From NCBI GenBank assembly GCA_002692965.1, contig NZNC01000015.1:496001-560000 (forward strand): a stretch of DNA of 64,000 nucleotides. Reading direction: 5' to 3'. This stretch comes from Haliea sp. Lineage in GTDB: Bacteria > Pseudomonadota > Gammaproteobacteria > Pseudomonadales > Halieaceae. Shown here piece by piece: positions 52,773-63,593 of the stretch. The translations under genes and the position numbers were made by a program. Within the stretch, counting starts at the first letter, position 1, and every line of letters starts with the position of its first letter. The notes below the pieces were generated by a model. The model was given only the letters and a program-made list of their open reading frames with translations, did no database searches and was not told where the DNA came from.

Positions 52773-54348
52773 GGCAAGCTTTCAGATCGAATACCTGCCC
52801 GCCACCATCGACAGCGAGCAGCACCTGGTGCTGCTGCATGGCTGGTCCGGGAGCCGCGAACTCTGGCGGCCCCTGTTGGCTCCGCTGCGGGGCCTGGCGA
52901 ACCTGGTGTTGGTGGACTGGCTGCCACCCCCCGATGTGCCGCCCGAAACCGGTCTCGCGGCTACCGTGGAAGGCCTTCTGGGTCGTCTGCCCGCGCGATT
53001 CGGGCTGCTTGGCTGGTCCCTGGGCGGGCAGCTGGCGGCGGCGCTGGCGGCCCGGGCGCCGTCGCGGGTCGATTGTCTGGTGACGGTGTGCAGTAACCCC
53101 TGCTTCCTGGCGCGCGCAGACTGGCCGGGCCTGTCGCCGGAAGACCTGGCCGCCATGGAAGCCAGTCTGCCCCGCCACCCCGTCCAGACCCTGCGCCGCT
53201 TTGACGCCCTGCAGGGGCGAGGTGCGCCGCGCGCCTGGCTGCGCTACCTGCAGCAGTGCCGCCGCGAACTGCCCTTGCCTGCCCTGCAGGCAGGTCTCTC
53301 CTGGCTGGGCGATCTCGACCTCCGCGAAGCCCTGGCGACGCTGCCCATGCCCCAGCGGCATCTGCTCGGCGAGGTCGATGCCCTGGTGCCCCCGGACCTG
53401 GCCCCGGCGCTTGAGCGCCTCCTGGCGGGGCGGCGTGAGGCGGTGGTAGCTGCGCTGCCGGCGGTGGGTCACTTGTTGCCACTGCAGGCCAGTGAGGCTC
53501 TCCTGGCTGCGATAGCGCCGCTGTTGGAGCCCTCCGCAGCCGGCATACCGCAGGGCCCGGAGCCGGTTTCCAAGCAGGCTATTGCGAATTCCTTCAGTCG
53601 CGCAGCGCCTCACTATGACAGTGTGGCGCAGGTTCAGCGTGAGGTGGGCGATGCCTTACTTTCGCGCCTGCCGGAGACGGCGAAAACCGTGGACACGGTG
53701 GTCGACCTGGGCTGTGGCACGGGGTACTTCCGTCCGGCGCTGCAGCACCACTACCCGGGTGCGGCTTACCTGGGGCTGGATATTGCCGCCGGGATGCTGG
53801 CCTGGGCGCGACAGCAGGATGGTGAGGGGCAGGCCCGCTGGGTGGTGGGTGACGCGGAGGCCCTGCCACTGGCAACTGCCAGTGTCGACCTGATTTTCAG
53901 CAGCCTGGCCCTACAGTGGTGTTATCACCCGCGGCGCCTGCTGGCCGAGCTGGCCCGGGTGCTGAAGCCCGGTAGCTGTGCCCTGTTCAGCACCCTGGGA
54001 CCGTCGACACTGCACGAGTTGCGCGGGGCCTGGGCGGCAGTGGACGACGGCCAGCACGTCAACCGCTTCCTACCCTTGTCGGCGCTGCAGGAGGCTGCCG
54101 CAAGCCTGCCCGGCGTCACCCTGCACGCGGAGGTGGAGACCCGGGTGGTGCATCATGCCGCAGTCGCCGACCTGCTGCGGGAGTTGAAGACCCTGGGAGC
54201 CCACAACATGAACAGCGGCCGTGCCGGTGGCCTGACTACCCGGCGCCAGCTGGCGGCGATGCTGCGGGCCTACGAGCGTTTCCGCGAGCCCCGGGGCCTG
54301 CCGGCCACCTGGGAAGTTATCCATGCACGTCTGGAGTTGCAATCATGA
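52765..54348 (+). CDS. bioHC: Bifunctional BioH-BioC fusion (pimeloyl-ACP pathway)
   Basis: Fusion of 527 residues joining the first and last steps of pimeloyl-ACP synthesis. The N-terminal BioH part (about 1-255) is an alpha/beta hydrolase: [14 protein letters not shown], nucleophile S85 in GWSLGG, the acid in GEVDALV and the histidine in VGHLLPLQ. It removes the methyl ester. The C-terminal BioC part (about 270-527) is a SAM methyltransferase: [46 protein letters not shown]. It methylates malonyl-ACP. A BioHC fusion of this order is known from Saccharophagus and relatives, which supports the taxonomic placement. It overlaps bioF (8 nt) and bioD (4 nt). Confidence 0.95.
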   Translation: MPEASFQIEYLPATIDSEQHLVLLHGWSGSRELWRPLLAPLRGLANLVLVDWLPPPDVPPETGLAATVEGLLGRLPARFGLLGWSLGGQLAAALAARAPSRVDCLVTVCSNPCFLARADWPGLSPEDLAAMEASLPRHPVQTLRRFDALQGRGAPRAWLRYLQQCRRELPLPALQAGLSWLGDLDLREALATLPMPQRHLLGEVDALVPPDLAPALERLLAGRREAVVAALPAVGHLLPLQASEALLAAIAPLLEPSAAGIPQGPEPVSKQAIANSFSRAAPHYDSVAQVQREVGDALLSRLPETAKTVDTVVDLGCGTGYFRPALQHHYPGAAYLGLDIAAGMLAWARQQDGEGQARWVVGDAEALPLATASVDLIFSSLALQWCYHPRRLLAELARVLKPGSCALFSTLGPSTLHELRGAWAAVDDGQHVNRFLPLSALQEAAASLPGVTLHAEVETRVVHHAAVADLLRELKTLGAHNMNSGRAGGLTTRRQLAAMLRAYERFREPRGLPATWEVIHARLELQS

Positions 54349-55034
54349 CCCGCACCTATTTCGTGACCGGTACCGATACCGAAGTGGGCAAGACCGCCAT
54401 TAGCTGCGCGGTATTGGAAGCCGCCAGGCGCGCCGGCCTGACCACCGGCGCCGTCAAGCCGGTGGCGGCGGGCTGTGACAGCGAGGGGCGCAATGAGGAT
54501 GCGCTGGCCCTGATGCGGTCGATGTCACTGGATCTGCCCTATAGCCAGGTCAACCCGGTCGCCCTGCAGCCGGCGATTGCACCGCATATCGCCGCCGAGC
54601 AGGCGGGGCGGCGTCTGCAGGCCGACCGGCTGGCGGGGCTCTGCCGGGGCGTGATGGGGCTGGGTGCCGACCTGGTACTGGTGGAGGGTGCCGGGGGCTG
54701 GCGGGTGCCGCTGGGGCCGCGCGAAACCTTTGCCGACATTGCCACAACCCTGCAGGCGGAAGTGATTCTGGTGGTGGCCATGCGCCTGGGTTGCATCAAT
54801 CACGCCCTGCTCACCGCCGAAGCGATACAACGCGATGGTCTGCGCCTGGCTGGGTGGGTGGCCAACCAGCCGGGGCCGGAAATGGCCTGCCACCGCGAAA
54901 ACCTGAACACTCTCGCGCGCTGGCTGCCTGCGCCATTGTTGGGGGAAGTGCCCTTCCAGCCGCCTTTCGATCCAGTTCGGGCTTCCCAGTATATTGATTT
55001 AGAACGCCTTTTTTCCGGGGTTTCACAGGCTTGA
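54345..55034 (+). CDS. bioD: Dethiobiotin synthetase
   Basis: ATP-dependent ring closure forming dethiobiotin, 229 residues. P-loop GTDTEVGKT at 9-17, KPVAAGC, and VLVEGAGGWRVPLG. ATGA overlap with bioHC. Ends the biotin operon; bioA is not in the window. Confidence 0.96.
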   Translation: MTRTYFVTGTDTEVGKTAISCAVLEAARRAGLTTGAVKPVAAGCDSEGRNEDALALMRSMSLDLPYSQVNPVALQPAIAPHIAAEQAGRRLQADRLAGLCRGVMGLGADLVLVEGAGGWRVPLGPRETFADIATTLQAEVILVVAMRLGCINHALLTAEAIQRDGLRLAGWVANQPGPEMACHRENLNTLARWLPAPLLGEVPFQPPFDPVRASQYIDLERLFSGVSQA

Positions 55035-55184
55035 CCTTGCGCCTGGCGCGCTTGTCGCGCTGATGTGGCCGGCTACCGGCGGCGTCTTGGCTGCGCTCGC
55101 CCGCAGAAATGTCATTTGACATCCGCGGCAAAACCCGCAGAATGTGTTCGCCGTTCACTTTGCCCTTCACCGAGAGGTTCCCCC

Positions 55185-56978
<1,794 letters not shown>

Positions 56979-57042
56979 GTCCCGCGGGTGACAAGTACCG
57001 GGTTAGGGGCCACAATATGCGTGTGATTGGAGGTAACGCACC

Positions 57043-57246
57043 ATGTCTCAAGAGTCCCATGTCAACGAGGACCAGCGCCTCAATCCGGACGATCAGTCCA
57101 GGGTGGACGAGTTTCTGTCGCGAGGCGTCAACTCGGTCGAGCGGAAGCCCTTCCGCCCCCTGCGCCTGCTGATCGGGCTGCTGGTGGTTGTCACCCTGTT
57201 CAGCTTGTTCAGCCAGTTGCTGGCACGCTGGTACGGGGTGTACTGA
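57043..57246 (+). CDS. DUF3094 small membrane protein
   Basis: Small protein of 67 residues: LNPDDQSRVDEFLSRG, VERKPFRPLRLL, then one hydrophobic segment (about 43-62). This fits DUF3094, a family of short proteins in Pseudomonas and marine gammaproteobacteria with no known role. GGAGG upstream supports translation. Confidence 0.82.
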   Translation: MSQESHVNEDQRLNPDDQSRVDEFLSRGVNSVERKPFRPLRLLIGLLVVVTLFSLFSQLLARWYGVY

Positions 57247-57261
57247 CAGCGGGTCTGCCGC

Positions 57262-58341
57262 GTGTCCCCACAGCTTCTCGAGTTGCTGCTGGCGATATGT
57301 CTGCTGCTCCTCCTGTTGAGCGGTGGTCTGGCCTGGGTATCGAACCGGAGGCTCCAGCAGATCAATGCTGCGCTCAAGGAAAGCGAGCGCAGCAAGGCCG
57401 TGTTGATTGCGAATCTGCCGGGGATTGCCTACCGCTGCCGCTACGACCCTGACTGGACCATGGAGTTTCTCTCCCAGGGCTGTGATCAGCTGACTGGCTA
57501 CTCGGTCCAGCACCTGTTGGGGAACCGGCGGCTGTCCTGGAATGACATCATCCTGCCCGAGGATCGCGAGGCTGTCTGGCGAGTCTGGGACGAAGCTCGC
57601 GAGAGCGGACAGCCCTGCCGTCTTGAATACCGGATCCGGCGCGCCGACGGGCAGGTTCGCTGGGTCTTTGAGCAGGGCGATTTTGTCCGAGACTCGCAGG
57701 GTGAAATCGAGGCGCTCGAGGGGCTGATCATCGATATCACCGACCGCAAAATGGCCGAGGCGGAACTCTACCGGCAGAGCACTCTCGATCACGTCACCGG
57801 GCTGTACAATCGTCGCTATCTGATGGAGCGCCTGAACCAGCTGCTGGCGGAGCACCGGCGTGAACCGCGACCCTTTTCCCTGGCCATTCTCGATCTCGAT
57901 CATTTCAAGCAGGTCAATGATGCCTATGGGCACCAGGCCGGCGACCAGGTGCTTGCGGCGTTTTCCCGGCTGCTGCAGTCCTGTTGCAGACCTTACGATC
58001 TCGTGGGTCGTTACGGTGGCGAGGAGTTCATGGCCATTATCCTCAACCGCGATACGGCTGCCGCGACCCAGGTGATGGAGCGCTTCCGGGCCCAGGTGGC
58101 TGCCAGGGCCTTTGCCGTCAACGGTGACGGTGCCCATATCACGGTGAGTATTGGGGTCGCCGCGAGCGGCGAGCTGGGTTCCGACGACGGGCTTGATGAG
58201 CTGATTCGTCTGGCAGACCAGCGCCTGTATGCGGCCAAGGAGCTGGGGCGCGATCGCGTGGTCGATCGCGACCAGCCCGGTGTTTCATCCGAGGGTGGAG
58301 CAACATTGTCTGCGTCGGCTTCGGGCCCGCGGGCCCATTGA
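57262..58341 (+). CDS. PAS-GGDEF diguanylate cyclase
   Basis: Makes cyclic di-GMP, 359 residues. N-terminal membrane helix (about 6-24), PAS/PAC sensor (about 40-170; FLSQGCDQLTGY, EYRIRRADGQVRWVFEQG), then the cyclase domain from about 175. Active-site GGEEF is at 252-256; RxxD inhibitory site RPYD is at 243-246, five residues before it, so product feedback is expected. No EAL domain. The signal is unknown. Confidence 0.94.
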   Translation: MSPQLLELLLAICLLLLLLSGGLAWVSNRRLQQINAALKESERSKAVLIANLPGIAYRCRYDPDWTMEFLSQGCDQLTGYSVQHLLGNRRLSWNDIILPEDREAVWRVWDEARESGQPCRLEYRIRRADGQVRWVFEQGDFVRDSQGEIEALEGLIIDITDRKMAEAELYRQSTLDHVTGLYNRRYLMERLNQLLAEHRREPRPFSLAILDLDHFKQVNDAYGHQAGDQVLAAFSRLLQSCCRPYDLVGRYGGEEFMAIILNRDTAAATQVMERFRAQVAARAFAVNGDGAHITVSIGVAASGELGSDDGLDELIRLADQRLYAAKELGRDRVVDRDQPGVSSEGGATLSASASGPRAH

Positions 58342-58391
58342 GTCCCTCTGCCTTGGCCGAGAAGGTGTTGGTCCCCAGGCTGTTCGCCCTA

Positions 58392-58420
58392 TTGGTAATC
58401 AGCCAGCTCTCTGGTATAGT
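58392..58420 (+). promoter_or_regulatory. Predicted promoter of tRNA-Pro
   Basis: TTGGTA (58392-58397), 17-nt spacer, TATAGT (58415-58420), then a GC-rich discriminator (TCCCGCCC) typical of stringently controlled stable RNA genes. The tRNA starts 19 nt later. Confidence 0.7.
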
Positions 58421-58438
58421 TCCCGCCCTCAAATCTAT

Positions 58439-58515
58439 CGGTGTGTAGCGCAGCCTGGTAGCGCACTTCCTTCGGGAGGAAGGGGTCGGAGGTTCGAATC
58501 CTCTCACACCGACCA
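58439..58515 (+). tRNA. proK: tRNA-Pro (anticodon CGG)
   Basis: 77-nt cloverleaf with encoded CCA. Acceptor CGGTGTG / CACACCG, D arm GCGC-AGCCTGGTA-GCGC, anticodon stem CTTCC / GGAAG around TTCGGGA (anticodon CGG), T arm with TTCGAAT. Close to E. coli proK. It decodes CCG. An integrase gene begins 193 nt downstream, so the 3' end is the probable attachment site. Confidence 0.97.
58485..58515. other. Probable attachment site (3' half of tRNA-Pro)
   Basis: P4-type integrases usually recombine within the T-arm to CCA part of a tRNA gene, and this one lies directly downstream of tRNA-Pro. The second copy expected at the far end of the element would lie outside the window, so the exact core cannot be set. 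Confidence 0.5.
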
Positions 58516-58626
58516 TTTCAACCTCCAGCAACATCCGCCAACGTCTCCAAGCCCCTGTATTTCCTGAGTTTCTGGCCTATACTGCGTCCAGAGCTGTCCG
58601 CTAATGGCCGTGGATAGCCGGAAAAA

Positions 58627-58692
58627 GTGGGGGTATATCTGGGGGTACTTTCGCATTCCCCAAACCACGTACCCCCAAATGGCGTACCCCCA
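58627..58692. repeat. Four copies of a GGGGGTA-type repeat before the integrase gene
   Basis: GTGGGGGTAT (58627) and TGGGGGTAC (58640) are followed by two complementary copies, GTACCCCCA (58669 and 58684). They face each other across a 20-nt centre, ending 16 nt before the integrase start. Possible arm-type sites for the integrase, or an operator controlling it. Confidence 0.6.
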
Positions 58693-58707
58693 GGGGAGTT
58701 ACAGGGC

Positions 58708-59937
58708 ATGGCGAAGCTGACCGCTACCGAGGTGAAACAGGCAAAGCCCGGCGACAAGGACCGCAAGCTGTCGGACGGGGGCGGCCTGTTCCTGATGGTG
58801 ACCCGCAACGGGGGCAAGCGCTGGCGCTACAAGTACCGCTACGCGGGCAAGGAAAAGCTGCTGGCGCTGGGCACCTATCCTGAATTGAGCCTGGCCGATG
58901 CCCGCAAGCGCCACCAGGACGCCCGCGACCGGCTGGCCCAGGGGATCGACCCTGGCCAAGTGCGGAAGGTGGAGAAGCTGACCCGGCACCAGGCCGCAGC
59001 GGACAGTTTCGAGGCAGTGGCCCTGGAGTGGTTCAACCAGTTGATGCCCCGCAAGTCTGAGAGCTACCGAGTACGTCCCCGCCGCATTCTGGAAAAGGAC
59101 CTGTTCCCCCACCTGGGCAACAACCCCATTGCCACGATCACCGCCCCCGAGCTACTGGCCACCCTGCGCCGGATCGAGGCCCGGGGCGCCCTGGATATTG
59201 CCCACCGCGCCAGGCAAACCGCCGGGCAGGTATTCCGCTATGCCGTGGCCACCGGGCGAGCCGAGCGCGACCCGTCCGGCGACCTGCGCGGAGCATTGCC
59301 GCCCAAGCACAAGAAACACCACGCCGCCATCATTGACCCGCCAGGAGTGGGGCGCCTTATGGTCGCCATCGACAACTACCAGGGCGGCCCCGTGGTGAAG
59401 GCTGCGCTGCAACTGTCGGCGCTGTTGTTCCAGCGGCCCGGGGAGCTGCGGGCGATGGAGTGGGCGGAAATCGACTGGGAGGCCGAGCGCTGGGAGCTGC
59501 CCGCCGATCGCATGAAAATGCGCCAGCCCCATATTGTGCCCCTGAGCCGGCAGGCCCTGGAGATACTGCGCGAGCTGCACAAGCTGACCGGCAGGGGGCG
59601 CTATGTGTTCCCCAGTCCCCGGGGTGGCAGCCGCAGCCTATCGGAAAACGGGGTACGGGTGGCCCTGCGGACGATGGGCTACACCAATGACCAAATGACC
59701 GCCCACGGTTTCCGGGCGATGGCCCGCACCCTGCTGGACGAGGTGCTGGGCTATCGGGTGGACTGGATCGAACACCAACTGGCCCACGCCGTGAAGGATG
59801 CCAACGGACGCGCCTACAACCGCACCAGTCACCTGGAAGGCCGCGCCAAGATGATGCAGGGCTGGGCCGATTACCTGGACGCCCTCAAGGCCCAGGCACA
59901 AGGCGGCAATGTGATCGTGGGGCAGTTTCAGAAATAG
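58708..59937 (+). CDS. int: Tyrosine integrase, P4 family
   Basis: Site-specific recombinase of 409 residues with N-terminal DUF4102-type arm-binding domain (LSDGGGLFLMVTRNGGKRW, YAGKEKLLALGTYPELSL), core-binding domain and catalytic domain. Visible catalytic residues: arginine in FQRPGELRAMEW, H333-x-x-R336 in HGFRAMART, nucleophile Y370 in GRAYNRTSH. ATG 58708 follows GGGGAG; an in-frame GTG at 58627 lies inside the repeats and is not used. It would drive integration and excision at tRNA-Pro. Confidence 0.96.
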   Translation: MAKLTATEVKQAKPGDKDRKLSDGGGLFLMVTRNGGKRWRYKYRYAGKEKLLALGTYPELSLADARKRHQDARDRLAQGIDPGQVRKVEKLTRHQAAADSFEAVALEWFNQLMPRKSESYRVRPRRILEKDLFPHLGNNPIATITAPELLATLRRIEARGALDIAHRARQTAGQVFRYAVATGRAERDPSGDLRGALPPKHKKHHAAIIDPPGVGRLMVAIDNYQGGPVVKAALQLSALLFQRPGELRAMEWAEIDWEAERWELPADRMKMRQPHIVPLSRQALEILRELHKLTGRGRYVFPSPRGGSRSLSENGVRVALRTMGYTNDQMTAHGFRAMARTLLDEVLGYRVDWIEHQLAHAVKDANGRAYNRTSHLEGRAKMMQGWADYLDALKAQAQGGNVIVGQFQK

Positions 59938-60033
59938 CCGAATTGCAGCGCCTAGGGTAGCTCCCGAACAGCCGCGACCCTGGCGGCTTGGCGCTGCAAC
60001 CTTTCACCAGGGGATGCACTGAGGGAGGTGCGC

Positions 60034-60840
60034 ATGGGCAAGGCTGCTATCCGATTGCCGGAGAAATCCTGTTTTTCCCCGGTTGAAATTGCCGAGCGCT
60101 GGGGGTGTCCTGTTGGGCACGTTTTAGATTATCTCAGTGAAGGAATGCTGAGGCCGGCAATCAAAGCAAAGGATCTGGGTGCAGGGGTGGGGCTTTTCTC
60201 GGATGAGCACTGGCACCTTGGGACAGGGGACGATGCTAGCGACCTTATTGACCCAATTTTTTGGGAGGGCAGTTTTCTTTACCTGAGCCGCGAACATATC
60301 TGCCCCGAAAGAGAAGACAATATGTTTGGCCCAGCCCTCGGCATTTGGCATTTTTATGTGGCAGTAGTTAGTAACTTCGATGGACGCCTGTTTCAGATAG
60401 TGGCGGACGACAATCACTGTATAACAGTGAGGACGTGCATCGACAGCATGATTGCAGCCAGACGGGGGGGCGCACTTGCTTGGGAGTGGCACCCTGACAA
60501 CGCGATTATCACTCTCGAAGAACGGGACCGCTTCGAGCGAGACCACGGCATTGTTGTTGACGGGCAAGCGGCTACTGCCGAAGCTGCCGAACCACAACAA
60601 GAGGCCCCAGCCGGCAGCCTAGTGTTCCCCTACGCAACCAGGGAGCTGGAGGCCATGCGCGAGGCTGTCCGGCGGCACTGGGAGGATTACATCCCGGACA
60701 AGCGCCAGCCGACACAAAAGGAAATTGCCTACACCCTGGGGGAACTGTTGGGGCTGCCCACCCAAGGCGACGGAACCCCTGCACGAAAGGCCCTCACCCT
60801 GGCGGCTGCAATCAAGCCGGACACCCTGCCGGACACCTGA
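60034..60840 (+). CDS. Unrecognised island protein with N-terminal HTH-like segment
   Basis: Protein of 268 residues of unknown function. The start ATG at 60034 has GAGGGAGG just upstream; GTG 60028 is in frame too. Residues 14-45 (SPVEIAERWGCPVGHVLDYL) look like an AlpA/MerR-type helix-turn-helix. The middle (to about 180) has no recognisable domain and is encoded by clearly AT-richer DNA (about 60060-60560) than its surroundings. The C-terminal 70 residues (AVRRHWEDYIPDKRQPTQKE to LAAAIKPDTLPDT) are GC-rich again and resemble a conserved tail in phage and island proteins. This suggests a modular or chimeric gene. The position between integrase and replication genes could mark a cargo or control slot. 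Confidence 0.75.
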   Translation: MGKAAIRLPEKSCFSPVEIAERWGCPVGHVLDYLSEGMLRPAIKAKDLGAGVGLFSDEHWHLGTGDDASDLIDPIFWEGSFLYLSREHICPEREDNMFGPALGIWHFYVAVVSNFDGRLFQIVADDNHCITVRTCIDSMIAARRGGALAWEWHPDNAIITLEERDRFERDHGIVVDGQAATAEAAEPQQEAPAGSLVFPYATRELEAMREAVRRHWEDYIPDKRQPTQKEIAYTLGELLGLPTQGDGTPARKALTLAAAIKPDTLPDT

Positions 60841-60846
60841 CAGCAC

Positions 60847-60892
60847 GGGGTGACAGTAGGCACTGACAGTATGTCACCCCTAGCGGTCACCC
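60847..60892. repeat. Repeats upstream of the AlpA gene
   Basis: Inverted repeat GGGGTGACA (60847) / TGTCACCCC (60872), with direct repeats TGACAGTA at 60851 and 60864 inside it, and a further GGTCACCCC at about 60884. Probable operator region for the AlpA operon, or a weak terminator of the gene before. Confidence 0.5.
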
Positions 60893-60946
60893 CCTAACCG
60901 CCTTGCACCATTGCCGTGAACCCACCAACAACCAGAGGGACACGGC

Positions 60947-61174
60947 ATGGCCCACCAGACCACACAACCCCCAACCCCGGCTGACCTGTGGCGTATGCCC
61001 CGGGTCGAGGCCGCCACCGGCCTGAAACAGTCACGGCTGTATGAGCTGATCGCTGCCGGCGAATTCCCCCGACCCGTCAAGCTGGGACCCCGTGCGAGTG
61101 CATGGGTATCAACCGAAGTGCAGCAATGGATCGCTGAACGGATCGCGGAGCGCGACGGGGGGCAGGCGGCATGA
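60947..61174 (+). CDS. AlpA-family transcriptional regulator
   Basis: Small MerR-like winged-helix protein of 75 residues: LWRMPRVEAATGLKQSRLYE, then LIAAGEFPRPVKLGPRASAW, typical of P4 AlpA/Vis and excisionase-like regulators. In P4-type elements it activates integrase expression or aids excision. Overlaps the primase gene (ATGA). Confidence 0.93.
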   Translation: MAHQTTQPPTPADLWRMPRVEAATGLKQSRLYELIAAGEFPRPVKLGPRASAWVSTEVQQWIAERIAERDGGQAA

Positions 61175-62124
61175 TGAAGGAAGCCAGCGCCCCGGCACAG
61201 GGCGCCAGCAAGTACAACGCACCCGATAATTTTACCACTGCCGGCGACCCGATACGCACCTTTGCCGCAGCCATTGCCCAGGACACGGGCGCCACCGTGG
61301 ACCCGATAGGCGACGGACAGTTGCACCGCTTCGACTGCCCCGAGGGCAAGCGAGGCAACCGCGCCTGCTGGTATGTCCTGCACCTGGACCGCTGGCCGGC
61401 TGGCGCCTATGGCAACTGGCGTACGGGGATCACAGACACCTGGCGAGCCGATCACAACCGGGAGCATGACCGGGAACAGGGCGCCCGGATCGCCGCCGCC
61501 ATCGACGCAGCACGGCGCCAGCGAGAGCGGGAGCAAGCCCAGGCCCAGGACAACGCCGCACGCCGCGCACAACGGCTGTGGAGCGATGCCAAGCCGGCAA
61601 CGGCAGGTCACCCCTACCTGGCCCGGAAGCGCATTCCCGCGCTGTGCCTGCGCCAGCATGGGGATTGCCTGCTGATTCCACTGCGCACCGTGGCGGACGA
61701 GCTGGTGAACGTCCAGCGCATCCACCCGGACGGGACAAAACGCTTCCTCAAGGGCGGGCGCATTGTCGGCGCCTTTGCGCTGTTCGGGTGCGAGCTACCC
61801 GAGGAAGGCGAGCTGTATATTGCCGAGGGCTGGGCTACCGCCGCCACGATCGCTACCACCCTGCGGCTGCCGGTAGTCGCCGCGATGAACGCGGGCAACC
61901 TGGCACCCGTGGCCCAGGCTATCCGGGCAGCACGTCCAGGGCTGGCGCTGACCCTGGCCGCTGATGATGACCACGGCACTCCCGGCAACCCGGGCATGAC
62001 CAAAGCTGCCGAGGCAGCCCGGCTGGTACAGGGCGCAATGACCTGGCCCACCACGTGCCGGCAAGAGGGCTGCGGCTGTACAGACTTCAATGACGTGGCC
62101 AACTGCGGGAGGGCGCCCCGATGA
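61171..62124 (+). CDS. Toprim-domain primase of P4/island type
   Basis: DNA primase-like protein of 317 residues. N-terminal part with FDCPEGKRGNRACWYVL, central HPYLARKR and LLIPLRTVADELVNVQRI, and a C-terminal Toprim domain with acidic residues in GELYIAEGWATAAT and TLAADDDHG. The cysteine pair region CRQEGCGCTDFNDV closes it. It lacks a helicase domain; the next gene supplies that. ATGA overlaps at both ends. Confidence 0.92.
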   Translation: MMKEASAPAQGASKYNAPDNFTTAGDPIRTFAAAIAQDTGATVDPIGDGQLHRFDCPEGKRGNRACWYVLHLDRWPAGAYGNWRTGITDTWRADHNREHDREQGARIAAAIDAARRQREREQAQAQDNAARRAQRLWSDAKPATAGHPYLARKRIPALCLRQHGDCLLIPLRTVADELVNVQRIHPDGTKRFLKGGRIVGAFALFGCELPEEGELYIAEGWATAATIATTLRLPVVAAMNAGNLAPVAQAIRAARPGLALTLAADDDHGTPGNPGMTKAAEAARLVQGAMTWPTTCRQEGCGCTDFNDVANCGRAPR

Positions 62125-63593
62125 CGGAATCAAACCTGGCGCATGACCTGCGGCCCAAGCCCGCCCCCGATGACCTGGAGCTGCCGACCCTGCCGGACGT
62201 GATCGACCGGGCAGGCTACCCCCTGGAGGCCCTGGGGGAGCTGCTGGGCAGTACCGCCCGCGCTATCGCCACCACCATGCAGGCACCGCCCGAGATCGCC
62301 GCCCACGCCGTGCTATCCGTCGCTGCCTTTGCCGCGCAAGACAAGGCCGATGTGGCGATGGACGGGCGCATTTATCCGCTATCGCTTTTCATGCTGACCG
62401 TGGCGGAATCCGGCGACCGGAAAAGCGCCTGTGACAAGGTGGCCAGCCGGCCCCTGGAACACTGGCAACGGGAACGCGCCCTGGAGTACCGCACCGCGCT
62501 GAAGCAATACCATGATGAAAAGGCCGTCTATGACGCCACCCACCGGCAGCTAGTCAATGACAAGAAAAAGGCACCCGGGGACAAGGCCGCCGCACTGGCC
62601 CGGCTGATACCGCCCGTGGTGCCGGCTGAACCTATCGTGATTGCCCAGGAACCTACCCTGGAGGGTTTGCAGCGTTCATTCCGTCGCGGCAAGCCCAGCC
62701 AAGCCCTGTTCAGCGATGAGGGCGGGCAATTCTTTGGCGGGCATGCGATGAACCCGGACAACATGCTGAAAACCATTGCGGGACTGTCTAAGTATTGGGA
62801 TGGCGCCGCGATATTCCGCACCCGTGCCGCCGATGGCGAAACGTCCGGCATGTGGGGGCGCCGGCTCTCCATTCACCTGCAAGTGCAACCCCGGGTCGCG
62901 TCTGGTGTGCTATCGGATCGCATGCTGCTGGAACAGGGATTATTGGCCCGCTTCCTGATTGCCGAGTCACGCACCTTGGCCGGGTCACGCCTGTACAAGC
63001 CCGAGGATGCCAACCAGCACCCGGCTGTGGTGCGCTTCCACCAACGCATTGCCGAGCTACTGGAGCATGAATCCTGCACCGGAGAGGATGGCGGCCTGGA
63101 GCTGCCGCACCTGCGCCCGGACGATGACGCTACCGCGCTATGGGTGGACAGCTACAACCGCACGGAAGTGGCCCAGGCACGGGGGGCACTGCTGGAGATC
63201 GTCAAACCGCATGCCAGCAAGGCGGCTGAACAGGTCCTGCGCCTGGCGGGAGTATTCGCCGTGCTGGAGGGCGCCCAAGCCATTACACAGGAACAAATGG
63301 GCCGCGCCTGGACCCTAGCCACCTACTACCTGCAAAACGCCCTGCGCGCTGCACAACTGGCAGAACAGGATCACGCCCACCGGCAGGCCCGGGAGCTGCT
63401 GGAGTGGTTGAAGGCTGAACCAGGTGCCCGGGCAACGATCAAGCACATGCAGAAGTGTGCACCGGCAAAGCTGCGCAAGAGAGTGGCAGACCTGCGGGCA
63501 ATGTTGGCGCTGCTGGAGGGCGCCGCCGCCGTGCGGGTGATCGAGCACAACAGCCGGGGGCATGCGAGCGCCTGGGAGGTAGTGCCGGCATGA
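62121..63593 (+). CDS. DUF3987 (YfjI-type) helicase-like protein
   Basis: Protein of 490 residues in the DUF3987 family, common in prophages and integrative elements next to a Toprim primase. A P-loop-like ESGDRKSACDK lies near residue 95, in the family-specific GxRKS form. Then FSDEGGQFFGG and SKYWDGAAIFRTR follow. The final 80 residues are helical. It is likely the replicative helicase of the element; direct evidence for the family is limited. Overlaps of 4 nt with both neighbours show one operon. Confidence 0.9.
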   Translation: MTESNLAHDLRPKPAPDDLELPTLPDVIDRAGYPLEALGELLGSTARAIATTMQAPPEIAAHAVLSVAAFAAQDKADVAMDGRIYPLSLFMLTVAESGDRKSACDKVASRPLEHWQRERALEYRTALKQYHDEKAVYDATHRQLVNDKKKAPGDKAAALARLIPPVVPAEPIVIAQEPTLEGLQRSFRRGKPSQALFSDEGGQFFGGHAMNPDNMLKTIAGLSKYWDGAAIFRTRAADGETSGMWGRRLSIHLQVQPRVASGVLSDRMLLEQGLLARFLIAESRTLAGSRLYKPEDANQHPAVVRFHQRIAELLEHESCTGEDGGLELPHLRPDDDATALWVDSYNRTEVAQARGALLEIVKPHASKAAEQVLRLAGVFAVLEGAQAITQEQMGRAWTLATYYLQNALRAAQLAEQDHAHRQARELLEWLKAEPGARATIKHMQKCAPAKLRKRVADLRAMLALLEGAAAVRVIEHNSRGHASAWEVVPA

